Shown one piece after another: positions 1-7,508 of a stretch of DNA of 64,000 bases. Where the stretch lies: NCBI GenBank assembly GCA_900696645.1, contig CAADGV010000026.1, positions 1 through 64,000 on the forward strand, read 5' to 3'. Position 1 is the stretch's first letter; each line of letters begins with the position of its first letter. The notes beneath the pieces were generated by a model. That model had not been told where the DNA came from and made no database searches. It saw nothing but the letters and a program-made list of their open reading frames with translations. Origin of the DNA: an uncultured Chlorobiota bacterium (GTDB taxonomy: Bacteria; Bacteroidota; Ignavibacteria; UBA10030; UBA6906). The translations under genes were made by a program, and so were the position numbers.

Positions 1-1059
1 AACGTAATAGGGTCCGCGAGGAACAAACCAGATTCCCCGTAAACTCCAAGGAAGCCCGTCATCAGGAATTACCTCAACAGACACACCGCTGACTTTGAGA
101 ACTTTCCTTCCCTGATTCTGATCAATCCTCGATGCCACCGCATAGATTTCCATCGCCCCCGAAGTTGCATTCCGCACTCCCCAAATGTCATTGATGGGTA
201 ATGTTGTCCCGCTTTCCGAGCGCTGCCATGAGGTGCCGTTGTAGTAGGCCATCGTTCCATTATTGCCAACACAATAAACCGAGTTTGGACCTGTCCCCCA
301 AATCTTGTTGATCGTCCCCGCTGCAATTTGCTGCGGAATGCAGAGAGCGGCAAACACTAGCCCGTTCCCCCGCATGATGGTGATACCAGAAGACATCCAG
401 ATATCGCTCTGAGAAAATGCAAACACCGCCCGCATAGTCGAAGGGAAGGTGTTTGTCCCACAAAAAATTGGAACTTGAACGCGGATAGCCTGCCATTCTG
501 ATCCCTTCCACCTGGCCGCATTGTATGGGATTACATCAAGTTGCCCCGTCGAATCTCTCAAATACATCTCCCCCACTGCATATGCCAGCGTATCGTTGAT
601 GATTACAACATCGTACAGGCCGCTCCCTCCTCCATCGCCCAAAGTATCAAGCTGCCACGAAAAGTTGTGCGATGTCGTATCAAGCGTGGTTGCAACTATA
701 GTACCGCTTGTGTCGGTTATTGTGGTGTCCCGTATCCGTTGTGCGGCAAGCCGGTAGCTGCGGTTGGGAAGGAGGTTTTCAAGAAGGAAAATCGAATCTG
801 CACCGGCAATGCGCGAACTCAGCTTGGTCTGTCCGTCTTGCGTAATTGCAATCGTTCGCGGTTCGTTCATGTCTGTGAGAGAAACTTTCAGCCACGCTTC
901 AGTGCAGGAGACATCTTCGACCGTTATGTGAATGGTCTGCTGGTACGGAGGGGGAGGCGGTGGCGGCACTACCGGTGGCTCTTTCTTGCACCCCTCGGCA
1001 ACAAGTCCGGCTAACATTACGGGAAAGAAACAGAGAACGGCAAAACGCAGATTCTTCAT
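1..1059 (-). CDS. Lipoprotein with FnIII-like and propeller-like regions, 3' end outside window
   Basis: The frame is open for 353 codons from an ATG at 1059 to the left edge with no stop, so the C-terminus is missing. A GGAGGTGAAG ribosome site directly precedes the start. The N-terminus is hydrophobic and reaches a Cys at residue 24 followed by KK, so it is probably a lipoprotein with a loose lipobox, then a proline stretch. A fibronectin-like region follows (EAWLKV, LLPNRSYRL, ATTLDTTSHNF) and then repeated blocks of the type INKIWG...VYCVGNNG and YYNGTSWQR. Blocks match the protein at 36845-38167 in the same order, so the two are paralogs. Function is unknown; such repeats are usual in secreted propeller-like proteins of Ignavibacteria. 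The leader carries a tandem repeat and a good promoter. Confidence 0.85.
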   Translation of the reverse strand, partial: MKNLRFAVLCFFPVMLAGLVAEGCKKEPPVVPPPPPPPYQQTIHITVEDVSCTEAWLKVSLTDMNEPRTIAITQDGQTKLSSRIAGADSIFLLENLLPNRSYRLAAQRIRDTTITDTSGTIVATTLDTTSHNFSWQLDTLGDGGGSGLYDVVIINDTLAYAVGEMYLRDSTGQLDVIPYNAARWKGSEWQAIRVQVPIFCGTNTFPSTMRAVFAFSQSDIWMSSGITIMRGNGLVFAALCIPQQIAAGTINKIWGTGPNSVYCVGNNGTMAYYNGTSWQRSESGTTLPINDIWGVRNATSGAMEIYAVASRIDQNQGRKVLKVSGVSVEVIPDDGLPWSLRGIWFVPRGPYYV

Positions 1060-1090
1060 CTTCACCTCCATTTGAACAAGAGAATTCTAG

Positions 1091-1140
1091 GGCGAATGGG
1101 CGAATGGGCGAATGGGCGAATGGGCGAATGGGCGAATGGG
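1091..1140. repeat. 8-bp tandem repeat, about 6 copies, in lipoprotein leader
   Basis: The unit GGCGAATG is repeated six times plus two bases (50 bp) with no variation. It lies in the untranslated leader of the minus-strand lipoprotein gene and ends 31 nt before its ATG at 1059. Perfect short arrays like this are prone to slippage. An array of the same total length but different unit sits in the same place before the paralog at 36845. Confidence 0.95.
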
Positions 1141-1246
1141 GGGCACTTGCTCAACACCTTGGCTCAGGAGCCACATCACCCCACGTCAAAGAACGAAGTG
1201 TTAAGAATAATTGAAGGCAACTCTGGAATAGTCTCTGACTGCGGGC

Positions 1247-1275
1247 AATATACATTTGCTCCAGAGAAAAGTCAA
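1247..1275 (-). promoter_or_regulatory. Sigma-70-like promoter of the lipoprotein gene
   Basis: On the minus strand TTGACT (1275-1270) and TATATT (1252-1247) are separated by exactly 17 bp. The same hexamers with the same spacing occur before the paralogous gene (36552-36580), and the bases upstream (CTTTCGCCTTTTCTTACGAT) are also shared. The resulting leader would be about 180 nt. The rest of the 1060-1424 interval holds the tandem array and no gene; I see nothing further between 1276 and 1424. Confidence 0.7.
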
Positions 1276-1424
1276 GAACAATCGTAAGAAAAGGCGAAAG
1301 AAGCGAGCTGTTTCGTGTGCAACGCTAAGTGGTACTGCGGGTTGCAGTCTTCAAACAGGTTCGAAGAGATGCGGGAAGGTGCTCTGCGGTGCGTCAGCTT
1401 TGACCGCAGGGGACGGCTGATTAC

Positions 1425-2624
1425 CTACAACGCATTCAAACTTGCCTGAATCACTTCATCGCTGCGTGAAAGCATCTTCTTCAACACATCATCTGAAGGC
1501 TTTGTTGCGAGCCGGATGGTTGCACAAGCAGTTTTTCCGCCATCAAAGATCACATTCTCCATTTCTTCAACATTGATGTTGGAGGCTTTCAGTTCTCCCA
1601 ACACGTCGGCCAAAACGCCGGGCTTGTCATAGTGCCGCACAACAAGCTGCCAAGTCGCGGCGGTTTTCTTTGCTCTATTTACCCAGTTGCGGACGTTACC
1701 CTGCTGAACATACTCGCGGATACTGGCAACCGTTTCTTCGGCGACGGCATTCTGCGCCTGTTCGGTTGAAGCGCCGATATGATGTGTACCGTAAACGCCG
1801 GGAAGCGAAGCAAATCCGCTTTTGAATTCTCCCTTCTTCTCTTCCGGCTCGCCGACAAAAACGTCGGTTCCGACCCGGATCGTACCGGCACGAACGGCAT
1901 CCGCAAGTGCTGCTTCATCAACAACTTCCGCCCGTGAGGTGTTGAGGAATATCGTCCCCGGCTTCATCTGATCGATGATGCTTCTGCTGATGACGCCCCG
2001 CGTTTCGGGCTTCAACGCAAGATGAACAGAAACGATGTCGCATTGCGGCACAAGATCTTGAATCGTGCCTGCGTGCTGAATGCCGAGCGCCTCAGCTTTT
2101 TCCCGTGTAAGCGATTTCGACCAGCCTATCACATGCAAACCGAATGCCTTCGCCCGTGAAATCACTTCCATTCCGATCTGCCCCACGCCTATGATGCCGA
2201 TGGTTTTGCCATAGACGCCATCGGCTTTCGAATACTCGCCTTTGTTCCATTTTCCATTCCTCAAGTCGATGACATTGTCCGCAATGCGGCGGTCGAGAGC
2301 GAGCAACAGCCCCATCGCCAACTCTGCGACGGCAATCGAATTCTTGCCGGGACAATTCGTCACGTAAATGCCCCGCTCGTTTGCGCTTTTCATGTCAATA
2401 GTGTTGACGCCTGCTCCGGCACGAATGATAAGCGTAAGATTTTTTGCTGTTGAGATGCAGTCCGCCCGCACTTCCGTTGAGCGGACGATGAGAATGTTGG
2501 AGTCGCCGATAGCCGCGGCAAGTTCTTCAGCTTTGAGTTTCGGTTTGTACTCAACCTCAACACCTGCTTCGTTGATAGCGGAGATGTACTTTTCGGGGAA
2601 AGCATCTGCAATAAGGGCCTTCAT
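1425..2624 (-). CDS. serA: D-3-phosphoglycerate dehydrogenase
   Basis: Oxidises 3-phosphoglycerate to 3-phosphohydroxypyruvate with NAD, the first step of cytosolic serine synthesis. The 399-residue protein has the NAD-binding GVGQIG at residues 146-151 and the D-isomer dehydrogenase catalytic trio Arg231 (NTSRAEV), Glu259 (VGEPEE) and His281/282 (GTHHIGAST). A C-terminal ACT domain from about residue 328 suggests serine feedback. Length fits the short ACT-bearing SerA class, which lacks the extra intervening domain. It is followed on the same strand by no close gene, and its ribosome site is weak. A generic hydroxyacid dehydrogenase is the alternative, but the ACT domain favours SerA. Confidence 0.92.
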   Translation of the reverse strand: MKALIADAFPEKYISAINEAGVEVEYKPKLKAEELAAAIGDSNILIVRSTEVRADCISTAKNLTLIIRAGAGVNTIDMKSANERGIYVTNCPGKNSIAVAELAMGLLLALDRRIADNVIDLRNGKWNKGEYSKADGVYGKTIGIIGVGQIGMEVISRAKAFGLHVIGWSKSLTREKAEALGIQHAGTIQDLVPQCDIVSVHLALKPETRGVISRSIIDQMKPGTIFLNTSRAEVVDEAALADAVRAGTIRVGTDVFVGEPEEKKGEFKSGFASLPGVYGTHHIGASTEQAQNAVAEETVASIREYVQQGNVRNWVNRAKKTAATWQLVVRHYDKPGVLADVLGELKASNINVEEMENVIFDGGKTACATIRLATKPSDDVLKKMLSRSDEVIQASLNAL

Positions 2625-2647
2625 GGGGGAGCCTTTCGTTGATGATG

Positions 2648-3652
2648 TTAGCGTGTTGATCTGGTGTATTTGAGAACCGCCCCTGCTTCCGAGCCGAGTC
2701 GGTCGGTTACAACTACGTACACAGAACCATCAGATGCAACTGAAATATCACGTGGAGTCATGGAAAACCCGCCGACGTCGGGAATCAGGTAACGGGCAAC
2801 AGTTCGTTCGGAGGCCGTCGATACCATGACCAACTCTTGCGTTCCTGCGTCGGCAACGTACAGATATCCCGCCGCGTCGACTGTTGCTCCTTGTGCTCCG
2901 CCGGAAATGAACGGTTCGGCCATAACGTGACTTTGCTGGATGTTCGAAGGCACGAGAGTATGCAATTGTGTTTGCGAAGTCGGGCCTCGTGAAAATCTGA
3001 ATGCCGTGAAAACTGTTCCGAAACCATCCACCGCCAGCATTAGCGGGCGGGCGATACTGCTGTCAAGAAAGGAAGCGGCAACGATGCTGATGTTTCCGTG
3101 GAGTATTCGGGCAACGAAATTTGCAGGAGAACCGCGTCCGCTTATGTAGATATCGCCCGAAGGCGATGTATCAATATCCCCCAACTCAAGTACGGTAACA
3201 TTGATTGAGACTGTGCCTCTGTTACCGACGTCAAAAACTGATGTTGCATTCCCTGTAAAGGGGATAAAGGGAAATGCAGCAATCCATGTTCTTGTTTGAA
3301 CGATATACCGCAAAACGGTTGAACTATTTTCAACAATGAAGAGATCCCCCGTGGTCTTGTCAACGGCAATCGCCGAAGGAGACGTGACGTTGACGGAATC
3401 GATTTGTGTTCCTGCTGTCGAGAATTTGCGGAGTCTGTTGTTTCGCGTATCAGCTACCCAGACGTTTCCCGAAGCATCGACTGCAATGCCCTGTGGCAGC
3501 CTGAGCAATCCTGTTTGAACAAACGTGGTTGGTCCGGTCAACACAACGGATTGGTTCGGGTCGTTTGTCTGGGCATCATCCTTGCAGGATATGAAGCCGA
3601 TCATCAGCACGACCAATGGAATGAAGAGGCCTCGGTGTGTAGCAAAATCCAT
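2648..3652 (-). CDS. NHL-repeat lipoprotein
   Basis: A 334-residue protein whose start is set at the ATG at 3652, preceded by GGAG at a proper distance; a TTG 12 nt upstream lacks this. The N-terminus is a hydrophobic segment ending at Cys23 (GFISC), consistent with lipidation. The body has NHL-type propeller repeats: LPQGIAVDASGNVWVADTRN near residue 55, followed by several AVDxxGxxYVADxG-like blocks, the last near the C-terminus. Such proteins form a beta-propeller at the cell surface or in the periplasm. No enzymatic residues are visible. It ends 23 nt before serA, so the two may be cotranscribed, but a functional link is not evident. Confidence 0.8.
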   Translation of the reverse strand: MDFATHRGLFIPLVVLMIGFISCKDDAQTNDPNQSVVLTGPTTFVQTGLLRLPQGIAVDASGNVWVADTRNNRLRKFSTAGTQIDSVNVTSPSAIAVDKTTGDLFIVENSSTVLRYIVQTRTWIAAFPFIPFTGNATSVFDVGNRGTVSINVTVLELGDIDTSPSGDIYISGRGSPANFVARILHGNISIVAASFLDSSIARPLMLAVDGFGTVFTAFRFSRGPTSQTQLHTLVPSNIQQSHVMAEPFISGGAQGATVDAAGYLYVADAGTQELVMVSTASERTVARYLIPDVGGFSMTPRDISVASDGSVYVVVTDRLGSEAGAVLKYTRSTR

Positions 3653-4060
3653 CACAATCTCCAATATTCAACAATCAAAATAAGAAGAAATGCGATGGTA
3701 TGGAAGAAGTGAACAGTCAACTGTGCTGAAAGCGTGGCGAATTTCATGTTGAGTTCCTCAATTTTTCCGTTGAACATTCTAACACCATCGTAACTCATTA
3801 TTTCTCAATGGTAGTAGCATGTTTGGCGGCTCTCATTGTTGATGGGATGTTGTACGATTCAACACAATATGTTTTGCAAGAATTTCTCCGGATCGAACCG
3901 GCTTCGGGCAGCCCGTAATCTATTTATTATCAATGGGTTAACAAGTTCACTTTCTTTGTGGTGAGATTGTTTTCTGGCAGGCTTATTGGAAGTGTAGATG
4001 TTGTGAAGTTCAAGAGTCAATCTCACATCAAGAACAGAAAAGTAAAGAAAGGAGCCCAAC
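3653..4060. other. Intergenic region before the GcvH-like/HybAB-like operon
   Basis: About 400 bp between a minus-strand and a plus-strand gene, so it must contain two divergent promoters. It is AT-rich between 3915 and 3960. The one clear structure is the inverted repeat at 3961-4026, listed separately. Long antisense frames across it overlap the downstream gene and look non-coding. Confidence 0.6.
3961..4026. promoter_or_regulatory. Spaced 9-bp inverted repeat, possible operator pair
   Basis: GTGAGATTG at 3961-3969 is matched by its exact reverse complement CAATCTCAC at 4018-4026, with 48 bp between. The second arm lies 35 bp before the first GcvH-like ATG. The arms could be two operator half-sites or the base of a leader hairpin. 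No regulator is encoded nearby. Confidence 0.35.
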
Positions 4061-4720
4061 ATGTCAGCGATACTTGCATTCTTGACTGCTTGCGTGCTCA
4101 TCGTTTGGGGAATGTTTCGCAAAACGAAGAAGAAGGAAGAAATGCAACCTGTGTTCGTCCGGCGGTATGTACATCCGGGCCACACATGGATGAAAATGAC
4201 TGAGGACGGAGATGTGCTTGTCGGTGTTGACGAGTTTGCGCAATCGCTTATCGGCACTATTGATTCGGTGGAACTGCCGCGATTGTTGAGGCGAGTTGAG
4301 CAGGGCAGTGTCGCGTGGTCCGTCAGACATGGTGATCGGGTTGTGCGGATGGTGAGCCCGGTGAGCGGACGCGTAATTGAAAAAAATGAAATGGTGCTGA
4401 ACAATCCGTTGCTCGTCAACTCGTCGCCTTATAATGATGGTTGGTTGCTGCGCATTCGTCCGATGAAACTGCAAACCCAGATCAACAACCTGTTCACTGG
4501 AAAAGCGATGCAGCAATGGCTTGAGCAGGCAAAAGAACAACTCGTGCGGATTTTCTCGACAACCCCGGCCCTCATGTATCAGGACGGCGGCGTGATCGTG
4601 AAAGATCTGGCGGACAAGGTGTCGGATGAAGAATGGAATACGCTTGAGAGGGAGTTTTTCCTGACCGGCGATCAGTCAGACGACAACCTGCATTCCAAGA
4701 AATCAGTTCCTCAATGGTGA
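4061..4720 (+). CDS. Membrane-anchored GcvH-like protein without lipoyl-lysine (1)
   Basis: Residues 1-19 form one hydrophobic helix followed by RKTKKK, which predicts a cytoplasmic C-terminus. Residues 37-124 align with the glycine-cleavage H protein (VHPGHTW, VGVDEFAQSLIGTIDSVELP, SPVSGRVIEKNE, NNPLLVNSSPYNDGWLLRI). Counting back from SPVSG, the lipoylated Lys is replaced by Asp92, so it should not be lipoylated. A C-terminal extension of about 95 residues ends in a QDGG...W..LEREFFLT block shared with the next gene. AAAGAAAGGAG precedes the start. It opens a four-gene operon with a ferredoxin and a HybB-like protein. A glycine-cleavage role is unlikely; a structural or redox-partner role in that complex is my inference. 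Confidence 0.8.
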   Translation: MSAILAFLTACVLIVWGMFRKTKKKEEMQPVFVRRYVHPGHTWMKMTEDGDVLVGVDEFAQSLIGTIDSVELPRLLRRVEQGSVAWSVRHGDRVVRMVSPVSGRVIEKNEMVLNNPLLVNSSPYNDGWLLRIRPMKLQTQINNLFTGKAMQQWLEQAKEQLVRIFSTTPALMYQDGGVIVKDLADKVSDEEWNTLEREFFLTGDQSDDNLHSKKSVPQW

Positions 4721-4749
4721 AACAACGTATCTAACAAGGAGATCCTAAC

Positions 4750-5454
4750 ATGACAGTCTTACTCGTACTCTTAACATTAATTGCATTCCTCGCAGCCGAC
4801 TACATTGTGCAGCGGAGAAAACAAAAGGCGCTCGGCACGGCGGCGTTGCGTTCAACACCCCTTTTTCCCGCATCACATTGGAATTTGTCGGATGATCTGG
4901 TCATTGCTCCCAACCACTTGTGGATGCGGCGCGAGCGAGACAATAGCATCACTGTCGGCATTGACAACTTCCTGTTCGGCTTGACCGGAAAGGTTGAGCG
5001 GATTGAGCTGCCGAAGGAAGGCCAGATTGTCGGGCGCGGAGAAAGGCCGATTGTACTTCGGGAGAAGAACAAGCGTCTCGCCCTTGATATGCCGTTCGAG
5101 GGACAAGTATCGGCAGTCAACCGCGCGGCACTGCAATCGCCGTCAATGGCGTCGCAGAATCCCTATACAGCGGGATGGCTGTTCAAATTGATTCCGGCAG
5201 ACGGGGCCCGTTCGTTGACGTCATTCCTGAGCGGTGAACGTGCCATCGAGTGGCTGAAGAAGCAGAATGACCTCGTGAAAGAATTTCTCGTTGCCCGCGT
5301 GCCGCAACTCGAATTTGCGGCTATGCAGGATGGCGGTGTTCCGGCAGCGGGTGTACTGAAGGAGTTTGACGAACGCGTGTGGGAAGAGTTCGAATCAACA
5401 TTTCTCACCTCTGAAATCGAAACGACGTTGAATGGAGAATACGACAATGCGTAA
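4750..5454 (+). CDS. Membrane-anchored GcvH-like protein without lipoyl-lysine (2)
   Basis: A 234-residue paralog of the preceding gene, 29 nt downstream of it with an AAGGAG site. One N-terminal helix (residues 1-20) is followed by QRRKQK, again predicting a cytoplasmic domain. The H-like domain spans roughly residues 55-140 (NHLWMRRE, VGIDNFLFGLTGKVERIELP, NPYTAGWLFKL). The lipoyl-lysine position aligns with Asn107, flanked by Lys106 and Lys108; the lysines leave a small doubt. The extension ends in MQDGG...VWEEFESTFLT, matching the first copy. The 3' end overlaps the ferredoxin start by 8 nt, so translation is probably coupled. The two proteins may form a heterodimer in the membrane complex (inference). 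Confidence 0.78.
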   Translation: MTVLLVLLTLIAFLAADYIVQRRKQKALGTAALRSTPLFPASHWNLSDDLVIAPNHLWMRRERDNSITVGIDNFLFGLTGKVERIELPKEGQIVGRGERPIVLREKNKRLALDMPFEGQVSAVNRAALQSPSMASQNPYTAGWLFKLIPADGARSLTSFLSGERAIEWLKKQNDLVKEFLVARVPQLEFAAMQDGGVPAAGVLKEFDERVWEEFESTFLTSEIETTLNGEYDNA

Positions 5455-6214
5455 ATCAAAAGGGTTACTCATCGACATATCACGATGCGTGGGCTGCGGG
5501 GAATGCAGCCGGGCCTGCGCGGTTACAAATCATCTTCCCGAAGAAGAAGCGACCGAGCTTTCCGCAACACACTACACGGTTGTGCAGAGTTACAATAACG
5601 ACCAGACATACGTCCGGCGAATGTGTATGCATTGCGAGCAGCCGACATGCGTTTCTGCTTGCCTCGTCGGCGCATTCACGAAAACCGATACCGGTGCGGT
5701 ACTCTATGATGAATCAAAGTGCATCGGCTGCCGGTATTGCATGCAGGCCTGCCCGTTTGAAGTGCCACGCTACGAGTGGACAAGCTTGTCGCCGCGAGTA
5801 CAGAAATGCAAAATGTGCTACGAGCTTGTCGCCGCAGGCGGACAAACAGCTTGCTCCGAGGCATGTCCTGTTGAGGCAACGGTGTTCGGCGATCGTGATG
5901 AATTGATCAAAGAGGCCCGCAGACGTATTGACGAGAATCCGGACGAGTATATCGACTACATCTACGGTTTACATGAGGCGGGTGGAACGGCAGTGATGTT
6001 CATCTCAAATGTTCCGTTCGAGGAACTGGGCTTCCCGATGAATGTTCCGAAGAATCCGATTCCCGAGCTGTCGTGGCGTGTTCTTTCGCAAATTCCGAAG
6101 TACTCGGTTGCGGCAGGCGTGGTGTTGTTCGGCATCAACTGGATCACCAAACGGCGTACTGAAGTTGCCCGGTTTGAAGCGGAAGAGAAACGAAAGCAGG
6201 AATTGCACAACTAG
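5447..6214 (+). CDS. HybA/NrfC/DmsB-type four-cluster ferredoxin with C-terminal membrane helix
   Basis: An electron-transfer subunit with four Cys groups for [4Fe-4S] clusters: CVGCGECSRAC, CMHCEQPTCVSAC, CIGCRYCMQAC and CKMCYELV...CSEAC. The start is placed at 5447 (MRKSKGLLID, 255 residues) because GGAG lies upstream; an ATG at 5432 lacks a site. A hydrophobic segment near residues 215-232 (VAAGVVLFGINWI) is followed by a charged tail, as in HybA. Unlike HybA there is no Tat or other signal peptide, so the clusters probably face the cytoplasm. It would pass electrons between an unseen partner and the quinone pool through the HybB-like protein encoded 31 nt downstream. Confidence 0.88.
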   Translation: MRKSKGLLIDISRCVGCGECSRACAVTNHLPEEEATELSATHYTVVQSYNNDQTYVRRMCMHCEQPTCVSACLVGAFTKTDTGAVLYDESKCIGCRYCMQACPFEVPRYEWTSLSPRVQKCKMCYELVAAGGQTACSEACPVEATVFGDRDELIKEARRRIDENPDEYIDYIYGLHEAGGTAVMFISNVPFEELGFPMNVPKNPIPELSWRVLSQIPKYSVAAGVVLFGINWITKRRTEVARFEAEEKRKQELHN

Positions 6215-6245
6215 AACTTGAACTCTGAAACTAAAGGATACGTAT

Positions 6246-7436
6246 ATGAAATTTCCCGGTCTCTTTAAGGTTACATTCTGGAAAGCCGTTGCGGTAGCGC
6301 TGATGACAGCCGGCGCAATTGCCGCCGTGTGGCGCTTTTCAACCGGCCTTGGTCCTTCCACCAACCTTGTTGACACGTTTCCATGGGGCATCTGGATCGG
6401 CTTCGACATTCTTGTCGGTGTTGGTCTGGCTGCGGGCGGTTTTACAATTGCGGCTACCGTTTATCTTTTTAATATCGAACGGTTTCGTCCCATTTTGCGG
6501 CCAACGATTCTCACGGCGTTTCTTGGCTATCTGCTCGTCATTGCCGGGCTGATGGTTGATCTTGGTCGCCCTTGGGCAATCTGGCATGCACTGATCTACT
6601 GGAATCCTCATTCGGTGATGTTTGAAGTTGCCTGGTGTGTGATGTTGTACACAACCGTGCTGGCGCTGGAATTCAGTCCGGTTGTCTTTGAACGCTTCAA
6701 TCTCGAACGTCCGTTGAAGATCATCAAGGCAATCACGATTCCGTTGGTGGTGTTGGGCGTAATTCTCTCGACGCTCCATCAGTCGTCGCTTGGCTCATTG
6801 TTCCTCATCATCCCGAGCCGGATGCATCCGCTGTGGTATTCCGAGATTATTCCGTTCCTGTTCATTATCTCGTGCGTTGCAGCCGGATTGGCGATGACGA
6901 TTTTCGAGTCATTCCTGTCTTCCCGTGCCTTCGGGCGGGAGATTGAGATGCCGTTGCTTTCCGAGTTGGCACGAGTGATTGTGGTTGTACTGGCCCTCTA
7001 CTTCACTGTTCGCGTACAGGATTTGATTACCCGCGATGCACTGAAGTTTGCATTCGAGATTAACTACCAGAGCATACTCTTTGCGGGCGAGCTTGTCCTC
7101 GGCGTGATTGTTCCGTTCTTCCTGCTGCTGAGCAAGAAGATTCGTGAACACAGAGCCGGATTGTTCTACTCGGCAGTATTGGTAATACTCGGATTTATCG
7201 CTCACCGCATCAACACGGCGATCACGAGCATGGAACAATGGCCGCATCGCATGTACATTCCCTCGTGGCAGGAACTTGCCGTGACAGCCGGTCTGGTCGC
7301 ATTCGGATTCGTGGCCTTCGGTTTTGTTGCGAAATACTTCCATGTGTTCGGGCATGAATCGCATCACGAGCCGAGCACAGCTAAAGAAGAAGCAAAGGAG
7401 GAAGTGGAAGGCTTGGCCGTAGCTTCGACGAAGTAG
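6246..7436 (+). CDS. HybB/NrfD-family quinone-interacting membrane protein
   Basis: A 396-residue integral membrane protein with about ten hydrophobic segments. It resembles the HybB branch of the NrfD/PsrC family (FPWGIWIGFDILVGVGLAAG, AGLMVDLGRPW, MHPLWYSEIIPFLFI, EFGH-type C-terminal helix and an acidic tail). This family binds menaquinone and exchanges electrons with a ferredoxin subunit, here the protein encoded just upstream. No hydrogenase or molybdopterin subunit lies in the operon, so the electron donor or acceptor is unknown. AAAGGA precedes the start, and a strong terminator follows at 7454. Confidence 0.88.
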   Translation: MKFPGLFKVTFWKAVAVALMTAGAIAAVWRFSTGLGPSTNLVDTFPWGIWIGFDILVGVGLAAGGFTIAATVYLFNIERFRPILRPTILTAFLGYLLVIAGLMVDLGRPWAIWHALIYWNPHSVMFEVAWCVMLYTTVLALEFSPVVFERFNLERPLKIIKAITIPLVVLGVILSTLHQSSLGSLFLIIPSRMHPLWYSEIIPFLFIISCVAAGLAMTIFESFLSSRAFGREIEMPLLSELARVIVVVLALYFTVRVQDLITRDALKFAFEINYQSILFAGELVLGVIVPFFLLLSKKIREHRAGLFYSAVLVILGFIAHRINTAITSMEQWPHRMYIPSWQELAVTAGLVAFGFVAFGFVAKYFHVFGHESHHEPSTAKEEAKEEVEGLAVASTK

Positions 7437-7453
7437 AACGCAGGGTCATTGAG

Positions 7454-7487
7454 AAAAAAGGGACGCAGTAATGTGCGTCCCTTTTTT
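7454..7487. terminator. Bidirectional intrinsic terminator
   Basis: AAAAAAGGGACGCA (7454-7467) pairs perfectly with TGCGTCCCTTTTTT (7474-7487) around a 6-nt loop. It gives a GC stem with a T tract on either strand. It lies between the convergent HybB-like gene and glcD. Confidence 0.92.
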
Positions 7488-7508
7488 GCTTTTTGCAGTG
7501 ATAGAAAT

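Noticed and set aside
69-511. Two short minus-strand frames suggesting a frameshifted gene at the left edge
   Set aside because: A different frame is open without interruption from 1059 to the edge and matches the paralog at 36845; the short frames are shadows.
1091-1140. Tandem array as a CRISPR remnant
   Set aside because: The units are directly abutting with no spacers and no cas genes are nearby. The same holds for 36757-36809.
4004-4029. TGTGA...TCACA resembling a CRP site
   Set aside because: The half-sites are 16 bp apart instead of 6, so a CRP-type dimer could not bind them in the usual way.
3859-4419. 186-codon minus-strand frame at the start of the redox operon
   Set aside because: It is antisense to the first GcvH-like gene, has low-complexity Ser/Thr-rich content and no start signal.
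4061-7436. Calling the operon a hydrogenase or glycine-cleavage system
   Set aside because: No NiFe large or small subunit and no P or T protein is present, and the H-like proteins lack the lipoyl-lysine.
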